DNA of 64,000 bases from Apodemus sylvaticus (taxonomy: Eukaryota > Chordata > Mammalia > Rodentia > Muridae): the NCBI RefSeq assembly GCF_947179515.1, contig NC_067492.1:11147847-11211846 (forward strand), in the 5' to 3' direction. Every line of letters begins with the position of its first letter. The stretch's first letter is position 1. This document shows, one piece after another, positions 1-12,400 of this stretch. A model generated the notes under the pieces. It made no database searches, was not told the origin of the DNA, and saw only the letters and a program-made list of their open reading frames with translations. Position numbers and translations under genes: made by a program.

Positions 1-1714
1 GACACCAAGAATGATAAGTCTTATATCCCAGGATTTAGCAGCACACTTGGACTGGGGAGCTACAGTGGCCATATACTGCTGCGTATGACAGTGTTGGCTT
101 CCTGGGTAGCCCAGCCCCGTGCCCCTGGAGCCGTTCCACACTGTCTACTTGGTATTCATGGCTTCGGGTGCACAGATGAGTTCTTCAGACTCTCAGTACA
201 GCCCTGGGAAATGGCCTGGCAATAGATGGAGTAACATTCTAGTAGAGACGAGAACTTGTGTTAATATTAGGTCAGCCTGACAAATACAGGTGTTTCTGGA
301 AATCTGTATTAAGCTTTAACTTATCTCATTTCCAGACAGCTTTGAAAGCGGAGCATAAAAAGATTGAAAGGCTCCCTGACAACACGGTCATAAATGCTGC
401 ATGCGGCGGCGGCAGCAGCAGCGGCTGCAAGGCGCGGGAACAGGGAGGCCCCGGCGGACAGACATAAGCAGGAGTGAGAATCAGCAGCGGCTGGAGGCTT
501 CGGGACCTCTCAGTAGCAACTGTGGGTTTGTGCCTGCCTCCGACTCCATGGAAGCACCACCTCAGAACCCCCACTCCAGTGCCCAGACTCCACTCTGCGT
601 GGCTTCTGCCCAGCTTGGAAGGGACCTCTGGTGGTAATTGTATCTTCACGGGTCTGAGAGCCCCTCGCCTCCAGCCCTGGGGCTTTCTCCTTGACTCGAG
701 AAACTGATCACAGAGGTGATGCCCAGAGGTGTCAGTGAAGGAAAACTGCAGGGTAAATTTTTGAGCAGTAGAAGATGGGAACAAATGTGCGGCCATGTTT
801 TTTCCATACCTGTGGAGGAGGCTTCGGAGGGAGAAATTCCCTGCACGATCAATGTGTTACACTCAAACATGGTGCAATAGCTGTCCACCACTTCACTCCT
901 CTCCTCCTTCACACCGGCTCCCCAAAACTGTCCTTCCCGGTGCAAGGGAAAGTGTAAGACCTCTTTTGTGGGGCTGAGCAAAATGGTGGCACCTCATCCT
1001 TGTTCTGTGCCTCAGATGGATATAGTGAGACATGGGAGAGGAGATCACATAGGAGGCCATGAGCAGCCTTATGTCCCAGTGATGTGCTCACTTCCCAGTG
1101 ACAGACACAGAACCACATGGGTTTAGAACTCTTGGAGTAGGCAGGATGGAGGCCATGGGGTTTGAGGGTAAGACAGGGTTAGGATCCTGAGAGTGTCTGG
1201 TTACAGCATTGCTGTCCACCAATCACTATTGAGCCTTTTTCTACGCCTGTCTGTTTTCAAACACCTTATTTGACCACTGGCTCATCAGCAAGAACATCAC
1301 TGCCAGAACACCTTAACTTCTGCCGGAACAAAGCTCGCCGAATCTCTGTCTTTTGCCTCGGTTACACTGCAGCATCCCTGAGCTTGGAGACAACAGACAG
1401 CCCTCAGCACTCCACTTGGGGGGCACTGGATAGAGCAAAACTGACAATGAGACACCCCCAAATGGGGAGTGTGTGGCATTAAATGACCCATGCTTGCTTC
1501 TAATAGGAAATCTAGAAAGAGAGAGCAGAAAGTCTCCGTATTTACACGCCGCAGGAACGTATTTACTTGTGCATGAGAACTGTCCGTTTCCATTTTACTC
1601 ATGTCTGCAGACCAGTTAGAAGCCGGGAGTAGACTCTGAGCTCTCAAATAAAGCTGAGCATGTGAGTTTATATAGAAATACAGAATTCGTCATAATGAGG
1701 CCAGCTAAAGACAC
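1..1714. other. Single-copy sequence, no gene recognised
   Basis: No SINE, LINE or LTR signature was recognised. The one compositional landmark is a short GC-rich CNG stretch at 401-465 (GGC and CAG triplets, then GGCGCGGG). An open minus-strand frame of about 156 codons at 326-796 shows no recognisable domain, and its low-complexity Pro/Leu/Ser stretches mirror the CNG tract. I treat it as a chance frame. Confidence 0.6.
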
Positions 1715-1935
1715 ACGACACACACATATATATGCATACATGGGCACATGGGCACATGCACATGCACATCTACAGGTCTAGACACACCTGTTATGTACAC
1801 ATACATGTTCATATATATATATACACATACACACATACATGTACACATCTATATATATATATATACATGTTGATACATATACACAGATATACATAAGCAC
1901 ACATATATACACATGCCTGCACACATATCCACATG
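1715..1935. repeat. Compound CA/TA microsatellite
   Basis: Alternating ACACAC, TATATA and ACATATAC blocks run for about 220 bp, with two perfect (TA)5-7 cores near 1816 and 1850. The tract is degenerate rather than a single clean dinucleotide array, which suggests an old, interrupted microsatellite. Confidence 0.85.
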
Positions 1936-2817
1936 TATATACACATACTGGTACATAGCATTTATGGAACTATATTTATGTCTAAAATGCTTTGAGCTTA
2001 TGCCTATATCATATGTGCTCAGTAAAATTCATGTCACGCTACCTGGTCATTGCTTCACATGGAAGTCTGTGACTAATGGGAGAAAATCCACAGTTTTGTT
2101 AGCCAAACACTATGGATGAATTGTAAGCATAGTCAACAGGCAAGAATTAACAAGATTATCTTCTCTTTGAAAAAAAAATCATACCAAGAAATTAAAGCCA
2201 CTTAAAAGAAATACAGGAGAAAACCTTGGCTTGTCCCTGCCTGGCATCAGCTGCATAGACTCACAGGCTCAGAAGAGCGGCTGGTGGTCTCTCCTTCCTG
2301 GGTCTGACAGATTCCCAGTGTGTGTGCTTGGTCGGCTGGACAGCAGCTGGGGTTCGAACCTCCAGCACAGTGTTCTGAGCTGCAACCGAGCTGCCCTAAG
2401 CCCTTAATCTCAAAGCTCCTAGGTACTACCGTGAATCACCAATCAGCTAACTCCAGCCACTGTCAGAGGGACAGAGGGACGGAAAGGAATGAAGTACACT
2501 GACAGAACTCTGGATAGTATATGAGCTGGAAAAATAAAAGGTAAACAGTGATCCTCTCTCCTCAAGGCAGCTACTGGTGTGCATCCTCCTGTCCTATGTC
2601 TCCATGTCTAAAAGGATGTGCACATGTGTGTGAAAGCCCACTTGCTTCTAAAGGTATCGCCTTGACAATTCACAAGGGACACGACACCTTGGCACATCAG
2701 AGGATTTCTTGGAGACTACTGCGAATCTCCCATTCTATGGGAGGGCACAGCATGGTTGCTGCAAGCCACAAGTGTCCTACATACCTGCGTGAGGTTGCAG
2801 ATATCCTGGATTTGCTC
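1936..2817. other. Single-copy sequence
   Basis: I see no recognisable repeat or gene. Frames at 2320-2502 and 2548-2829 are short and resemble no known protein. Confidence 0.55.
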
Positions 2818-2895
2818 AGTAGCCACTAGCCACATGTGACTACTAGCACCTCAAATGCTTCCTGTGACCAAGACATCGGATTTAAATTTTTTTTT
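2818..2895 (-). mobile_element. Ancient hAT-type MER fragment (family uncertain)
   Basis: The sequence AGTAGCCACTAGCCACATGTG followed by GCACCTCAAATG and a TTTAAATTTTT run is the hallmark of a mammal-wide hAT-like MER element. About 78 bp remain, with no terminal inverted repeat visible. The family name and strand are from memory and uncertain. Confidence 0.45.
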
Positions 2896-2994
2896 CATTT
2901 TGCTTAAGAAAATTTGTACACGGTCCCAACATGCCTAGTAGCTATTCTATCAAACAGTGTAGAGTCAAAGAATCCCTTAAAAGAAAAGCCTATG

Positions 2995-3160
2995 GGGGCT
3001 TGAGATGGCTCAGTGGTCTGCTCTTCTGAAGGTCCTGAGTTCAAATCCCAGCAACCACATGGTGGCTCACAACCATCCATAATGAGATCTGATGCCCTCT
3101 TCTGGTGCATCTGAAGACAGCTACAGTGTACCTACATATAATAATAAATAAATCTTATGT
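2995..3160 (+). mobile_element. B2 SINE (mouse type)
   Basis: This tRNA-derived SINE starts at GGGGGCTTGAGATGGCTCAG. It retains the A-box/B-box region (GGCTCAGTGG, AGTTCAAATCC), the core CCACATGGTGGCTCACAACC and the mouse-type 3' part (CTCTTCTGGTG, CTGAAGACAGCTACAGTGTAC), and ends in AATAAATAAATC. About 12 bp are missing between CAGTGG and CTGCTC. It is a non-coding retroposon and supports a murine source. Confidence 0.95.
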
Positions 3161-4535
3161 GTGCTCTAGGAACAGTGAGTGGAGCTCCTCTGGTCTGCAT
3201 CCACTTCTATTAGGACTTAAGAAAGAAGAGCGTAGCCGGTGGGTGGGGAACAATCTTACAGCACAGGTCGGGGGTTAGGTTGAGGGGGTTGCTCTGCATT
3301 TAACACTCTCACTGGAGAGCGGCACGGCTGCCCTGCAGCGTGTCCAACAGGTGTGGACCTTCTAGAAAGTGTTAATGCTAATCTCCAGGCTTGCAGTGTC
3401 TCAGAGGACCTAACTAATCCCCCACTTGAGGAGAAGGGTCCGTCCGCTGGCTGCCTGGCTTGAGGAGGAGCTGGTAGCAACCTTTTCGCTCAGTGCTCAC
3501 AGTAATGGATCATTAATAGCTCCCTCGTATTAAACCGTGACACGCAATATTTGAGGCTCTTCCTTAATGTCTCCCAATTACCCATTCCTATCAGTTTCTG
3601 CCCATCCCCCACCCGAAGCACAAATAGCGCCTTGGCTGCATTTCGGGTTAATTAGGCCGTGGTCAGAACTTATCTCAGAGGATGAATGGTGCGTGTGTCC
3701 TCATGTCGTCTGCATCTCCCTGCAGCCCACTGAGGGAGAACTGAGTGCCAGTCTTACTGGGACAACCAGCTCACTGACACTGGGCTGGCCAGGGAAGAGA
3801 GAAAGCAGGGGTCATGGACAGCTCTGTCCCTTTAATATGACACATTACTCTGGCCCCTGGGCAACAGCCACATTTCCAACAGCCACCTTCCTGGACCCAC
3901 TTTAAAGTGGCTTCTGCCACACGCTTGGGAGGCAAGAGGCTAGATTTTTGGCTTTCACAGCTTAATAGATTTTTTTTTTAATCTTAATGAATATTAAATC
4001 CTAACCAGCTACATCATTCCAACAGCTCATCTTGGGCTGTCTTTGTTAACATCCACACATATTTCACCTTTATTGCCGGAACGCAATTGTAGCTGCATCA
4101 ACAGACCTCTAAATAAAAGAAGGGGGAGGCGAACAAACATCACCTGCTCAGCCGAAAACCCTACAAATCAACGCGTTTTCTTTCTTCCGTGCCTCTGTCT
4201 GCGTCAGGAAATGCACATTGTACCAGCGATGTCATTAGACTGGGGGTTAGAATAGGAAGAAACACAGCGTAACCTTCCAGCAGATCTGGATGTCCACCCT
4301 GGGGACCTCTTATCCATTCAGCTTGGCCTCTGGCCTCTGAGTGTTTCTGTGTGGTCAGGGCTTGCGCTGACTTTGTTTCTCTTACTGACTGGGGATCCCT
4401 GTGAAGTTCTGCCTTCCCTCACCCTGGCAGCTGCAGCTGAGACCGGGCTCCACAGTAAAGAACTGTAGTTTGTCAGTCGTACTTGGTTGATAGACAATTT
4501 GGTCATCACCCCCTGATGTGGCCACATTTATCTTA
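3161..4535. other. Single-copy block with AT-rich candidate regulatory segments
   Basis: There is no repeat signature over about 1.4 kb. Two stretches look like vertebrate noncoding conserved sequence by composition. One is 3500-3680, with GGATCATTAATAG and GGGTTAATTAGG. The other is 3990-4160, with AATGAATATTAAATCC, CGCAATTG and GGAGGCGAAC. Both are rich in TAAT-type homeodomain cores and keep isolated CpGs. This is inference from motif density only. Confidence 0.4.
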
Positions 4536-4539
4536 ACTC

Positions 4540-5250
4540 CTGTGTGTGTGGGTGTGTGCTGTGTATTTGTGTGTATTGTGTGTGTTTGTGTGTGTGTTGT
4601 GCGTGTTTGTGTGTGCTGGGCAGTATGTGTTTATGTGTGGTGGGCAGTGTGTGTTTGTGTGTCATGTGTAGTATGTTTGTGTGCAGTGGCAGTGTGTATA
4701 TGTATGCTGTGTATTGTGTGTGTGCGGTATGGTGTGTGTCTCTGTGTGTGGTGTGTGTGCCTGTGTGTGGTGTAGTGTGTAGTGTGTGTGTGTGGTATGT
4801 GTGTGTGTGGTGTGGTGTCTGTGTGTGGTATATGTGTGGTGTGTGTGTTTATGTGTGGTGTGACCTGTGTATGTTATGTGTAGTGTATGTATCTGTGGTG
4901 TGTAGTGTGTATTTGTGTATGGTGTGTAGTGGATGTGGTGTGTATGGGGGGTGGGCAGTGTATGTTTGTGTGTGGTGTATAGTGTGTTTGTGTGTGGTGG
5001 GCAGTGTGTGTGTATAGTATGTACTGTGAAGTGTGTGTGTGTGGTGTGGTGTGAGTGGGTGTGGTATGTGTGTCTGTCTGTGGTATGTGTATTTGTGTGT
5101 GGTGTGACATGTGTGTGTAGTGTGCATATATGTAGTGTGTGGTGTATGTATGTGTATTGTGTGTAGTGGGTGTGGTGTGTGTATGTGTGTGTGTCTGTGC
5201 ATGTGTGTGGTGTGTGTTTTGTGTGTGTGTGTACAATATTGAATGTGTGT
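4540..5250. repeat. Large degenerate TG-rich tract
   Basis: About 700 bp of TGTG with interspersed GGTGTG, TAGTGTG and GGGCAGT variants. A sub-motif GGGCAGTRTRTGTTTRTGTGTG recurs near 4618, 4640, 4952 and 4998, so the array has some higher-order structure. Open frames on both strands (Cys-Val polymer on plus, His-Thr polymer on minus, up to about 300 codons) come from the repeat and are not genes. Confidence 0.93.
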
Positions 5251-5310
5251 GATCCTACACACACCCACATACTTAAATCAAGAGGCTCCCTAAGTACAGA
5301 GGCTGGTGTC

Positions 5311-6194
<884 letters not shown>

Positions 6195-6382
6195 TCCTTA
6201 ATACAGGGTCTCTTAACTGAACCTGGGTCCAGAGAGCCCCAGTGATCTTCCTACATCTATCTCCCCAGTGCTAGGGTTAAAGTCACACATGCAAATACAT
6301 TCGTTCAGTCCTGGGGATTGAACTCAGGTCATCAGGCTGGGCAGCTGGTGACTTTACCTGTTGAGCTATTTACACTGGCCTT
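6195..6382 (-). mobile_element. B4-family SINE, minus strand
   Basis: Reading the plus strand gives the reverse complement of B4: CAGGGTCTCTTAACTGAACC, then CTCCCCAGTGCTAGGGTTAAAG (B1-like body), then GGGGATTGAACTCAGGTCATCAGG and GAGCTATTTACACTGGCC (tRNA-like head). Confidence 0.85.
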
Positions 6383-7605
6383 GTACAGCCAGCAGACTAG
6401 GAGGATGACTGAGAACTGGAGATCTGGGGCCACCAGTGGCATGACACACTGGGTGTGTGGCTCTGGGATACTTCACTGATGGGACAGCTATGGTCAGTGT
6501 CAGTCTTGAAGCTCATGAGAGAAGCAAACACCAGAAAGAGCTTCTCTCTGGGACAGGTGCATGGCGCCTTCTGCCTTCATCTGGGTTGGCGTCTGTTCTT
6601 GGCCCTCAGCTCTCCCCACATCCCAGAACGTGAAAAGAGTCTTATTTTCACTTACGGCAGTTCTCCTAACAGTTCAGCATTTATATCCTTACCCACAACC
6701 CCTTCCGCCGAGCATGTCTGCCCTCACATAAAAGTTGTCAAACATTTTAAATGTTATTAAATTGTCCAGTAAATGGGAATGCCCAAAGAAGTGAGCCAAT
6801 CAATCAGGATTATGCCTGAGCTCCAAAAAGACAGGAGGAAACCATTATTAAGTTTCCGGATATTGTGCCTCCTCTCCCACACAGCCTTTATCTAAATCGT
6901 CATTTAATTGGCAGCCTTCAGCACTGTCAGAATTGCATTCTGAGAACCCAGAGAAGTTTTCAAACATTCTCGCAACGTTACGTGCTTGACTCAAAACTAC
7001 TCAAGGGAAAAGAATGATCCTTTCCCCTGGAGACTGAGGAAGGCTGAGTGAGTATCACCAGGACTGTTAGAAATTGACCTGCAGTCAAGCAAAAACTCAA
7101 CTCAGGCCACAGAAACTCAAACCAGACACATCCTGAGTTTAAGGCACAGAGAGCTGGCCCTGCTGTCTCTTCAGATGCTTCAAGGCTGACACTTGCAGAA
7201 GCTCTCCTAACAGTAGGACATTTATATCCTTACCCACAGCCCCTTCCCCCTCTGGGAGCAAGAATAGTTCCCTTCTATCTCTGTGCCCCTGTCTGCTGTA
7301 AGTATTTCTGAAACACCCGATATAGTTGGGTCTATAGGAGAGTCAGCCCTCAGGCCAGAGCACATCCTTCTAACTAGATCCTGGGCTGGAAGAAACCTGC
7401 TTTTCCTTCATCACTGTCCAAACTCCACCATTCATTAAGTCCCATTGGCTGTTCAGCATCTAAGATCCTCTATGGCCCGTGTCCTTTCCTCTTCTCCTTC
7501 TGGAGTCTTATGAAAGACACCTTAGGAGCCTCTTCTTGGACCCTCCACAAAGGTACAGTCTGCTAATTAGTACTTGATGTTTCTCTGCTGCTTATCCAGG
7601 AGCAC
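6383..7605. other. Single-copy block containing a 45-bp dispersed duplication
   Basis: The only internal structure is two near-identical copies of a 45-bp segment, at 6661-6705 and 7203-7247. Both carry TCTCCTAACAGT, then ATTTATATCCTTACCCACA, then CCCCTTCC. They differ mainly in a 5-bp block after AACAGT. They are direct repeats about 540 bp apart. No gene or known mobile element was recognised. Confidence 0.6.
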
Positions 7606-7678
7606 ATTGGGATGTAGCTCAATTAGTGGAACCCTTACCCAGCATGTACAACTCCCTGGGTTCTATCCCCAGCAATGT
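7606..7678 (+). mobile_element. ID-type SINE (tRNA-Ala derived)
   Basis: GGGATGTAGCTCAATTAGTGG with CTGGGTTCTATCCCCAGC is the 5' head of an ID element, with both internal Pol III promoter boxes. Only about 73 bp are present, and no long A-tail remains. Confidence 0.75.
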
Positions 7679-7954
7679 GTCAAAGGCACGTGATCTCGGT
7701 ACCCAAGAGGTCTCAGAGAAAACCTTCCCAATCCTCTTTGCTTTTTACACTCTTTCTGTCCCCTCTTCTAAAATGCTCCCTGACCCGTAGGTACAGGGAG
7801 TTGTTTTGCAGATGTAACCTTTGGGACTGGGCTCCAAAACTTTTCACTTTGGTTGTGGTTTTCTATAGTGGTTGCCATCTATTGCAAAGAGAGGTTTCCT
7901 TGATAAGGGATTAGGACTACCTATGGCTATAGGGACAAGTATTTGAAATGTAGT

Positions 7955-8505
7955 TAGGGGTTGTACTGGTTTAGTAAAGTGGTCATTGTAGAGTCTCCCC
8001 CCAAGATCACTAGCCTTGGGCTAGTTAGCAAGGTTTTCAGTACTAGGTATGGTACTTCTTGTTGAGAAGGTCTTAAGCCTCTGTTGGTTACTGCCAAGGT
8101 GTGTGTGTGTTACTACTGCACTCCCCGGGTTGTTGCGCCATGCTGGCTGTTGTTTTGGTTCATGGTTGTCATGGCTGGGCTGCCTCCCTTCTTTTGGATG
8201 ATTTCATGGTGCCTTCTGAGTCTCGGGAGGGAGATGCTCAGGTCAGTTCATGCTTAGAGACATCTGGGCCCTGTGCCTGAAGTGCACAGGTCTTTAGCAA
8301 TAGGAACTTATCTTCAGTCCCTGGGGTGGAGTGGGACAACCAAGAGCAATATCGATAGTCTACAATGTTTTAGGAGCCTCTTGGGCAACCTTGCATTTTG
8401 GTGGCTTCTTGATCCCCAGCCTCTGTGGCAGCCTTGCATAAGCTGACATGTTCATGTAAAGAACATACAATGCTCAGCATGCACTACATTTTTTTTTTAA
8501 CATCT
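7955..8505. mobile_element. Probable old rodent LINE-1 untranslated region
   Basis: Phrases such as AAGGTTTTCAGTACTAGGTATGG, CTTAAGCCTCTGTTGGTTACTG, GGTTCATGGTTGTCATGGCTGG and GTCTTTAGCAATAGGAACTTATC match a middle-repetitive mouse sequence that I associate with Lx-type L1 untranslated regions. No ORF remnant is visible. A RepeatMasker run would settle family and strand. Confidence 0.4.
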
Positions 8506-11115
8506 TTTGCTCAGCTTTATTTAGTGGGCTTCAGTCATGGAATGGATCTTGCATTCCAACTGAAACTCATGGAAGGTCAGGGGTCCTTCAGAGACTCTCA
8601 GTTGTGGGTGCCTCCGGGGAGCTAAAAGGCTTTAAAAGTCAGCTCTTTTAATTAGGAAAAAAAAGCAAGCAGAATTCTAGATTAGAGCAAACGAGTGACA
8701 TGGGCTTGCCAATCAACCTCAGAAGCTTTCTTGACTGGTTTGCTTTCCAGAATCAGGGACTGTTCCACCAAGTGGAATCAAAGGCCAAGCTCACCCAGCA
8801 CAAGCTAAGTATGGATTGTAATGACATCAAAGGGAGATCTCCAATGACTCAAGATACAGTGGCAGCAACCACCCAACCACTTGAATGGCTTTCTGAGGCT
8901 GTCAATCAGGAAGAAGTAGAAAGAACATTGGGTCTCAGGTGACCAAGCTCCACCCATCTTGTCATCAATAGAAAGCTCATCCTGGCCTAAGTGAGAACGA
9001 CACCCTCTGAAAGTGGCCAGAAGACTTGCTATGTTCCCATGACTCTCTATGGCCTGGGAGTCACCTGTGACAGTCCACAGTGACAAGCTTTTCCGAAGCC
9101 CTGAAATCTGCAGAGAAACGGAGTGCTGACTTCACACCCTGGTGTCTTCTCTGCAGAATAAGAGGGTTCTTTGGAAAACACAGTGACTTCAGCAAGTCTC
9201 CAGGGTACCTGTCTGAGGTACTATATCATGGCTGAGCCTGACCATGACAGGCAGAGGAAGGGAGCTGACATAGGTCACTCCAGAAAGTCACTGCTTACAA
9301 ATCAAAAGTAAAAGTTGTGGCCTTCAGGAAGACAACAGGCCCTGATAGCATTCTTCTGAGCAGACAAAACTGGTCGTTCCTAAATTCTCAAGTCAAATAC
9401 CACCTTCCCTTCTGTGCCTCCCTGGACTAAGCCAGCACCATGCAGAACCCTGCTTCAAGCAGCCTGGCCAGTGGTCAGTACCAACAGCCTATCTCAAACC
9501 TCAAGGTCGAGGCTATTCTTACTGGAACATTACTTAATCTTGTTCCTTTGGAAGGTACAATGGGGCCAGTTAAGCCCAGTAGCTTCCCTGGTAGTCCCTG
9601 TGTAGCCCTGTTCCAGTGCATTACCTTCTCTTAGTGTTGTTCTCCTAACAGACTTAAGAAAGTGAACAGTGAATTCCTTTTCCTGACGCTAGCCAGAAAG
9701 CAAGTAATGATGAGACATACACGGTCAATATTCTCTCCCAATTAAATGACAACTCTGTGGAGTCAGGAGACCTGGACTCAAATCTTGGTTCTGCCAACTG
9801 TACACTGTCACATAGTGTATGTGAGAACATAGCTGGGTACTAGACATATATATACACGGTACTCTATAAGTATTGATTTGGTATATGAGCATTTATCAAG
9901 TACCATATATGTGTTTATTAGGATACTTCTAAATTAATGCTTGTTACAACACAGAAGAAGGTGCTGATTTTAGTCTGACCATCAAAAAAAAAAAAATTAA
10001 AGTCCTATCCTTGAGGGACCATCTCAAGCTGCCAATGTCCCTCCCATGTAACATAAGCCCCTACCACTCCAAACTTACACTCTACCCACAGGTGTCTAAT
10101 GAGTGCATCTTCTCCTAGTTCCAAAACCATGCAAACATAAGCATCTATAAGATATGACTCAACACTACCGAAAAGCCCACAACATGCCTCTTGACTTCTT
10201 CTGTCTTTTCTATCCTTTATCCTAAATTTACAACTTTAGTTGCTCCTGAACTTGTCTCTCTGGGCAGACCTTCAGTTTGAGCTCCTCTTGTGCAAGCTCT
10301 AGCCTTACTTAGAGGATATCTGGGCCACTCAACACACTAGGAACTGTAGTATCATGTAGATCAGTCCTGAGTATCTTCTCTAGTGCCTCGGAGAAGAGGC
10401 ATCCTTGACAGGGCAAAGAGGAGAATAGCACAACAGGAGTGTAGAGCTGGCTTTCTGGAGTCAATATTGGGAAGATGAGAGGGACTCAGACACAGAGAGA
10501 GATGGTAAGTCAAACCTCTTCATCCCGACAACAGGAAGTCTTGGTGGGGGAGCAAGATAATCCAGCACCAAGCCAGCCCAGCAGGGATTGCACTAAAAAA
10601 GGCCAAGTGGTCAGGTTAATAAGGCTTTTAGGATTCCTCATGCCAAGCCTGCTGTGCTCGGTCCTCTCCGAGCACCAATTATAAGAGTGTAAAACTTTGT
10701 GGACCGGAGAAAGGGCACCAAGTTCATGGCAGTACCAGGAACTGATGGCTCTTCATCCGCCCCCCCCCTCTGACCCTCCCAAGTTCTTACTGCTTGCTTC
10801 TACTGCCTGCTAACTACCTCTCAACTCTTCAGTGGTGGGCAGGATCCATTTATGAATGCTTCCCTCAATACAGCAAAAGGAAAATTCAGCCTAGCCTGTT
10901 TCCTTATTGCAGACTTCAGAAGGCTAGCTCCCAAGAATTAAAGCTGCCATACCAAATCCTATTGTCTACCCCCACAAAGATGGTTACTTCCTGTGGCATC
11001 TCGTGCAGACTGGGGCTCCAGATGTGCTTTCTCAGGATGTACTGGGTAACCAAGCTTCTGTTTCTTGACTCATAGCTTGGGGTTTCCAGGACATGACATG
11101 AATGAGTGTCTAGGA
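8506..11115. other. Mostly single-copy sequence, possible MIR trace
   Basis: A weak MIR-like stretch lies at 9757-9805 (GGAGACCTGGACTCAAATCTTGG, the MIR core). A C10 run lies near 10760. Frames such as 8700-8942 and 10794-11075 resemble no known protein. Confidence 0.5.
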
Positions 11116-11339
11116 CAGTGGTTCTTATCCTGTGGGCTGTGACACCCTTTGGGGATGTGATAAGCTTTCTCAGGGGTCACATATCAGATATCAGGCATAA
11201 CAGATATCTATATTACGATTCATAGTAGTAGAAAAATAGCAGTTATGAAGTAGCAATGGAAATACTTTTATGGTTGGGGTTACCACACATGGGGAACTGC
11301 ATTAAAGAGTCACAGCATTTAAAAGCTTGGGAACCACTG
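11116..11339 (-). mobile_element. URR1 (rodent hAT-Charlie MITE) with 8-bp target-site duplication
   Basis: The element starts CAGTGGTTCT and ends AACCACTG, the URR1 terminal inverted repeats. Its body contains TTATGAAGTAGCAATGG and TTTTATGGTTGGGGT. The flanks are GTCTAGGA (11108-11115) and GGCTAGGA (11340-11347), a 7/8 match to the 8-bp duplication expected for hAT transposition. It is non-autonomous and encodes no transposase. Confidence 0.92.
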
Positions 11340-11964
11340 GGCTAGGAGTTCTGCTCAGTTTCCACCCAGAGGGTACCAGGCAGGCACTGGCTGAGCTTTT
11401 TCACAGACGCCAGTTAATCCTCTGGGGAAAAGAGATGAAACTGTCCTCCTATGTTACAGATACAAAGCAGAGAGCTGTGGGCTTCTCAGAAGAACAAGAG
11501 GCAATGGAGTTGAGTCAAATCCTGGCTACTTGGTGGCTCCACTCCGGCCTGTAATTATTTCATTTCTCCATTTTGTTTCTTCCTGCCCTCCTCTCTTCTA
11601 CACAGAACTCTCCCTTCCTACCACTGCCTGCATTCCTTGGCCTGTCACTTGTCACTTGTCACTGTGTACCCCAGACTGACCAACCACTGCATAGATTCCC
11701 TCAAAGTGCCCTGGCATCCCTGCCCTGTGCCACAATCCCTATCATCTGACTGGACTTCCCACAGAGGACCAGTGAACACGCTTCCTGCCAAGCCTGGGTT
11801 TTCTTCCTCTACCTCCTTCTTGCTTTCTTCCCTTCTTTTTCACTACCCAAGAGTTTCTCCATTCTTAGTGTTCCAGCTTTTCCATTTGGACTTTGTAACA
11901 ATCCAGATTGCTTTTTGCTTTGTTTTAACCCATGTAGTTAGCTGAGCCAACTTCTCACCAGCCA
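11340..11964. other. Single-copy sequence, possible MIR remnant
   Basis: Around 11430-11530, TATGTTACAGATACAAAGCAGAGAG and GTTGAGTCAAATCCTGGCT vaguely resemble MIR in reverse, but not well enough to call. Nothing else was recognised. Confidence 0.4.
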
Positions 11965-12170
11965 TCTACCCATGTACCCATTCATCTATCCATTATATAC
12001 AAACATATATCTTCCATTCATCTGTCGCATATAATATCCATCTTTCCTTCCATCCATTTATCCATCATCCATAATACATACATACATATCCAACCATCCA
12101 CCTACCCCAGCTACCAACCACTCACCCATCCAACCAACCACTGTCCTCCATCCATCCATCTCTTCATGCA
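11965..12170. repeat. Degenerate CCAT tetranucleotide region
   Basis: Repeated CCATCCAT, CATCTATCCATT and CCAACCAACC units with point changes over about 200 bp form a decayed tetranucleotide array. Confidence 0.8.
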
Positions 12171-12294
12171 ACCATTTAGCCACCCAGGCATCTTGGAATC
12201 CAAGCCAGTCACCAGGAACCCATCAGTCTGTTATGTCTATGCACCCATCTCTCCATCCTCTGGCTCATTTCATCAGGCTCTAAGCTCAGACTTG

Positions 12295-12400
12295 CTCTGA
12301 CCATGAGCAAGTGACTTTATTTCTCCAATCTTCCATCACTCCACTTGTAACACAAGAAAAATGAAAAGAATAGCATATAAAAATGGTTTTCAGGGTTACA
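12295..12400 (+). mobile_element. Possible MIR fragment
   Basis: TGAGCAAGTGACTTTATTTCTCC resembles the MIR core (GGGCAAGTYACTTAACCTCTC). It continues into a degraded copy of the 'tgtaaaatgggg' part. Short and diverged. Confidence 0.4.

Noticed and set aside
326..796. 156-codon minus-strand frame
   Set aside because: No recognisable domain; Pro/Leu/Ser composition mirrors the local CNG and GC-rich sequence, and no splice or promoter context supports it.
4544..5017. 157-codon Cys-Val rich plus-strand frame resembling a cysteine-rich peptide
   Set aside because: It is produced entirely by the TG tract; every Cys comes from TGT/TGC repeat phase.
7606..7678. Possible tRNA gene (tRNA-like A and B boxes)
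   Set aside because: It matches the ID SINE head, and the cloverleaf is not closed at the acceptor stem. The same applies to the B2, B3 and B4 heads elsewhere.
11965..12170. Possible CRISPR-like or satellite array
   Set aside because: CCAT units are a degenerate tetranucleotide microsatellite with no regular spacer structure.
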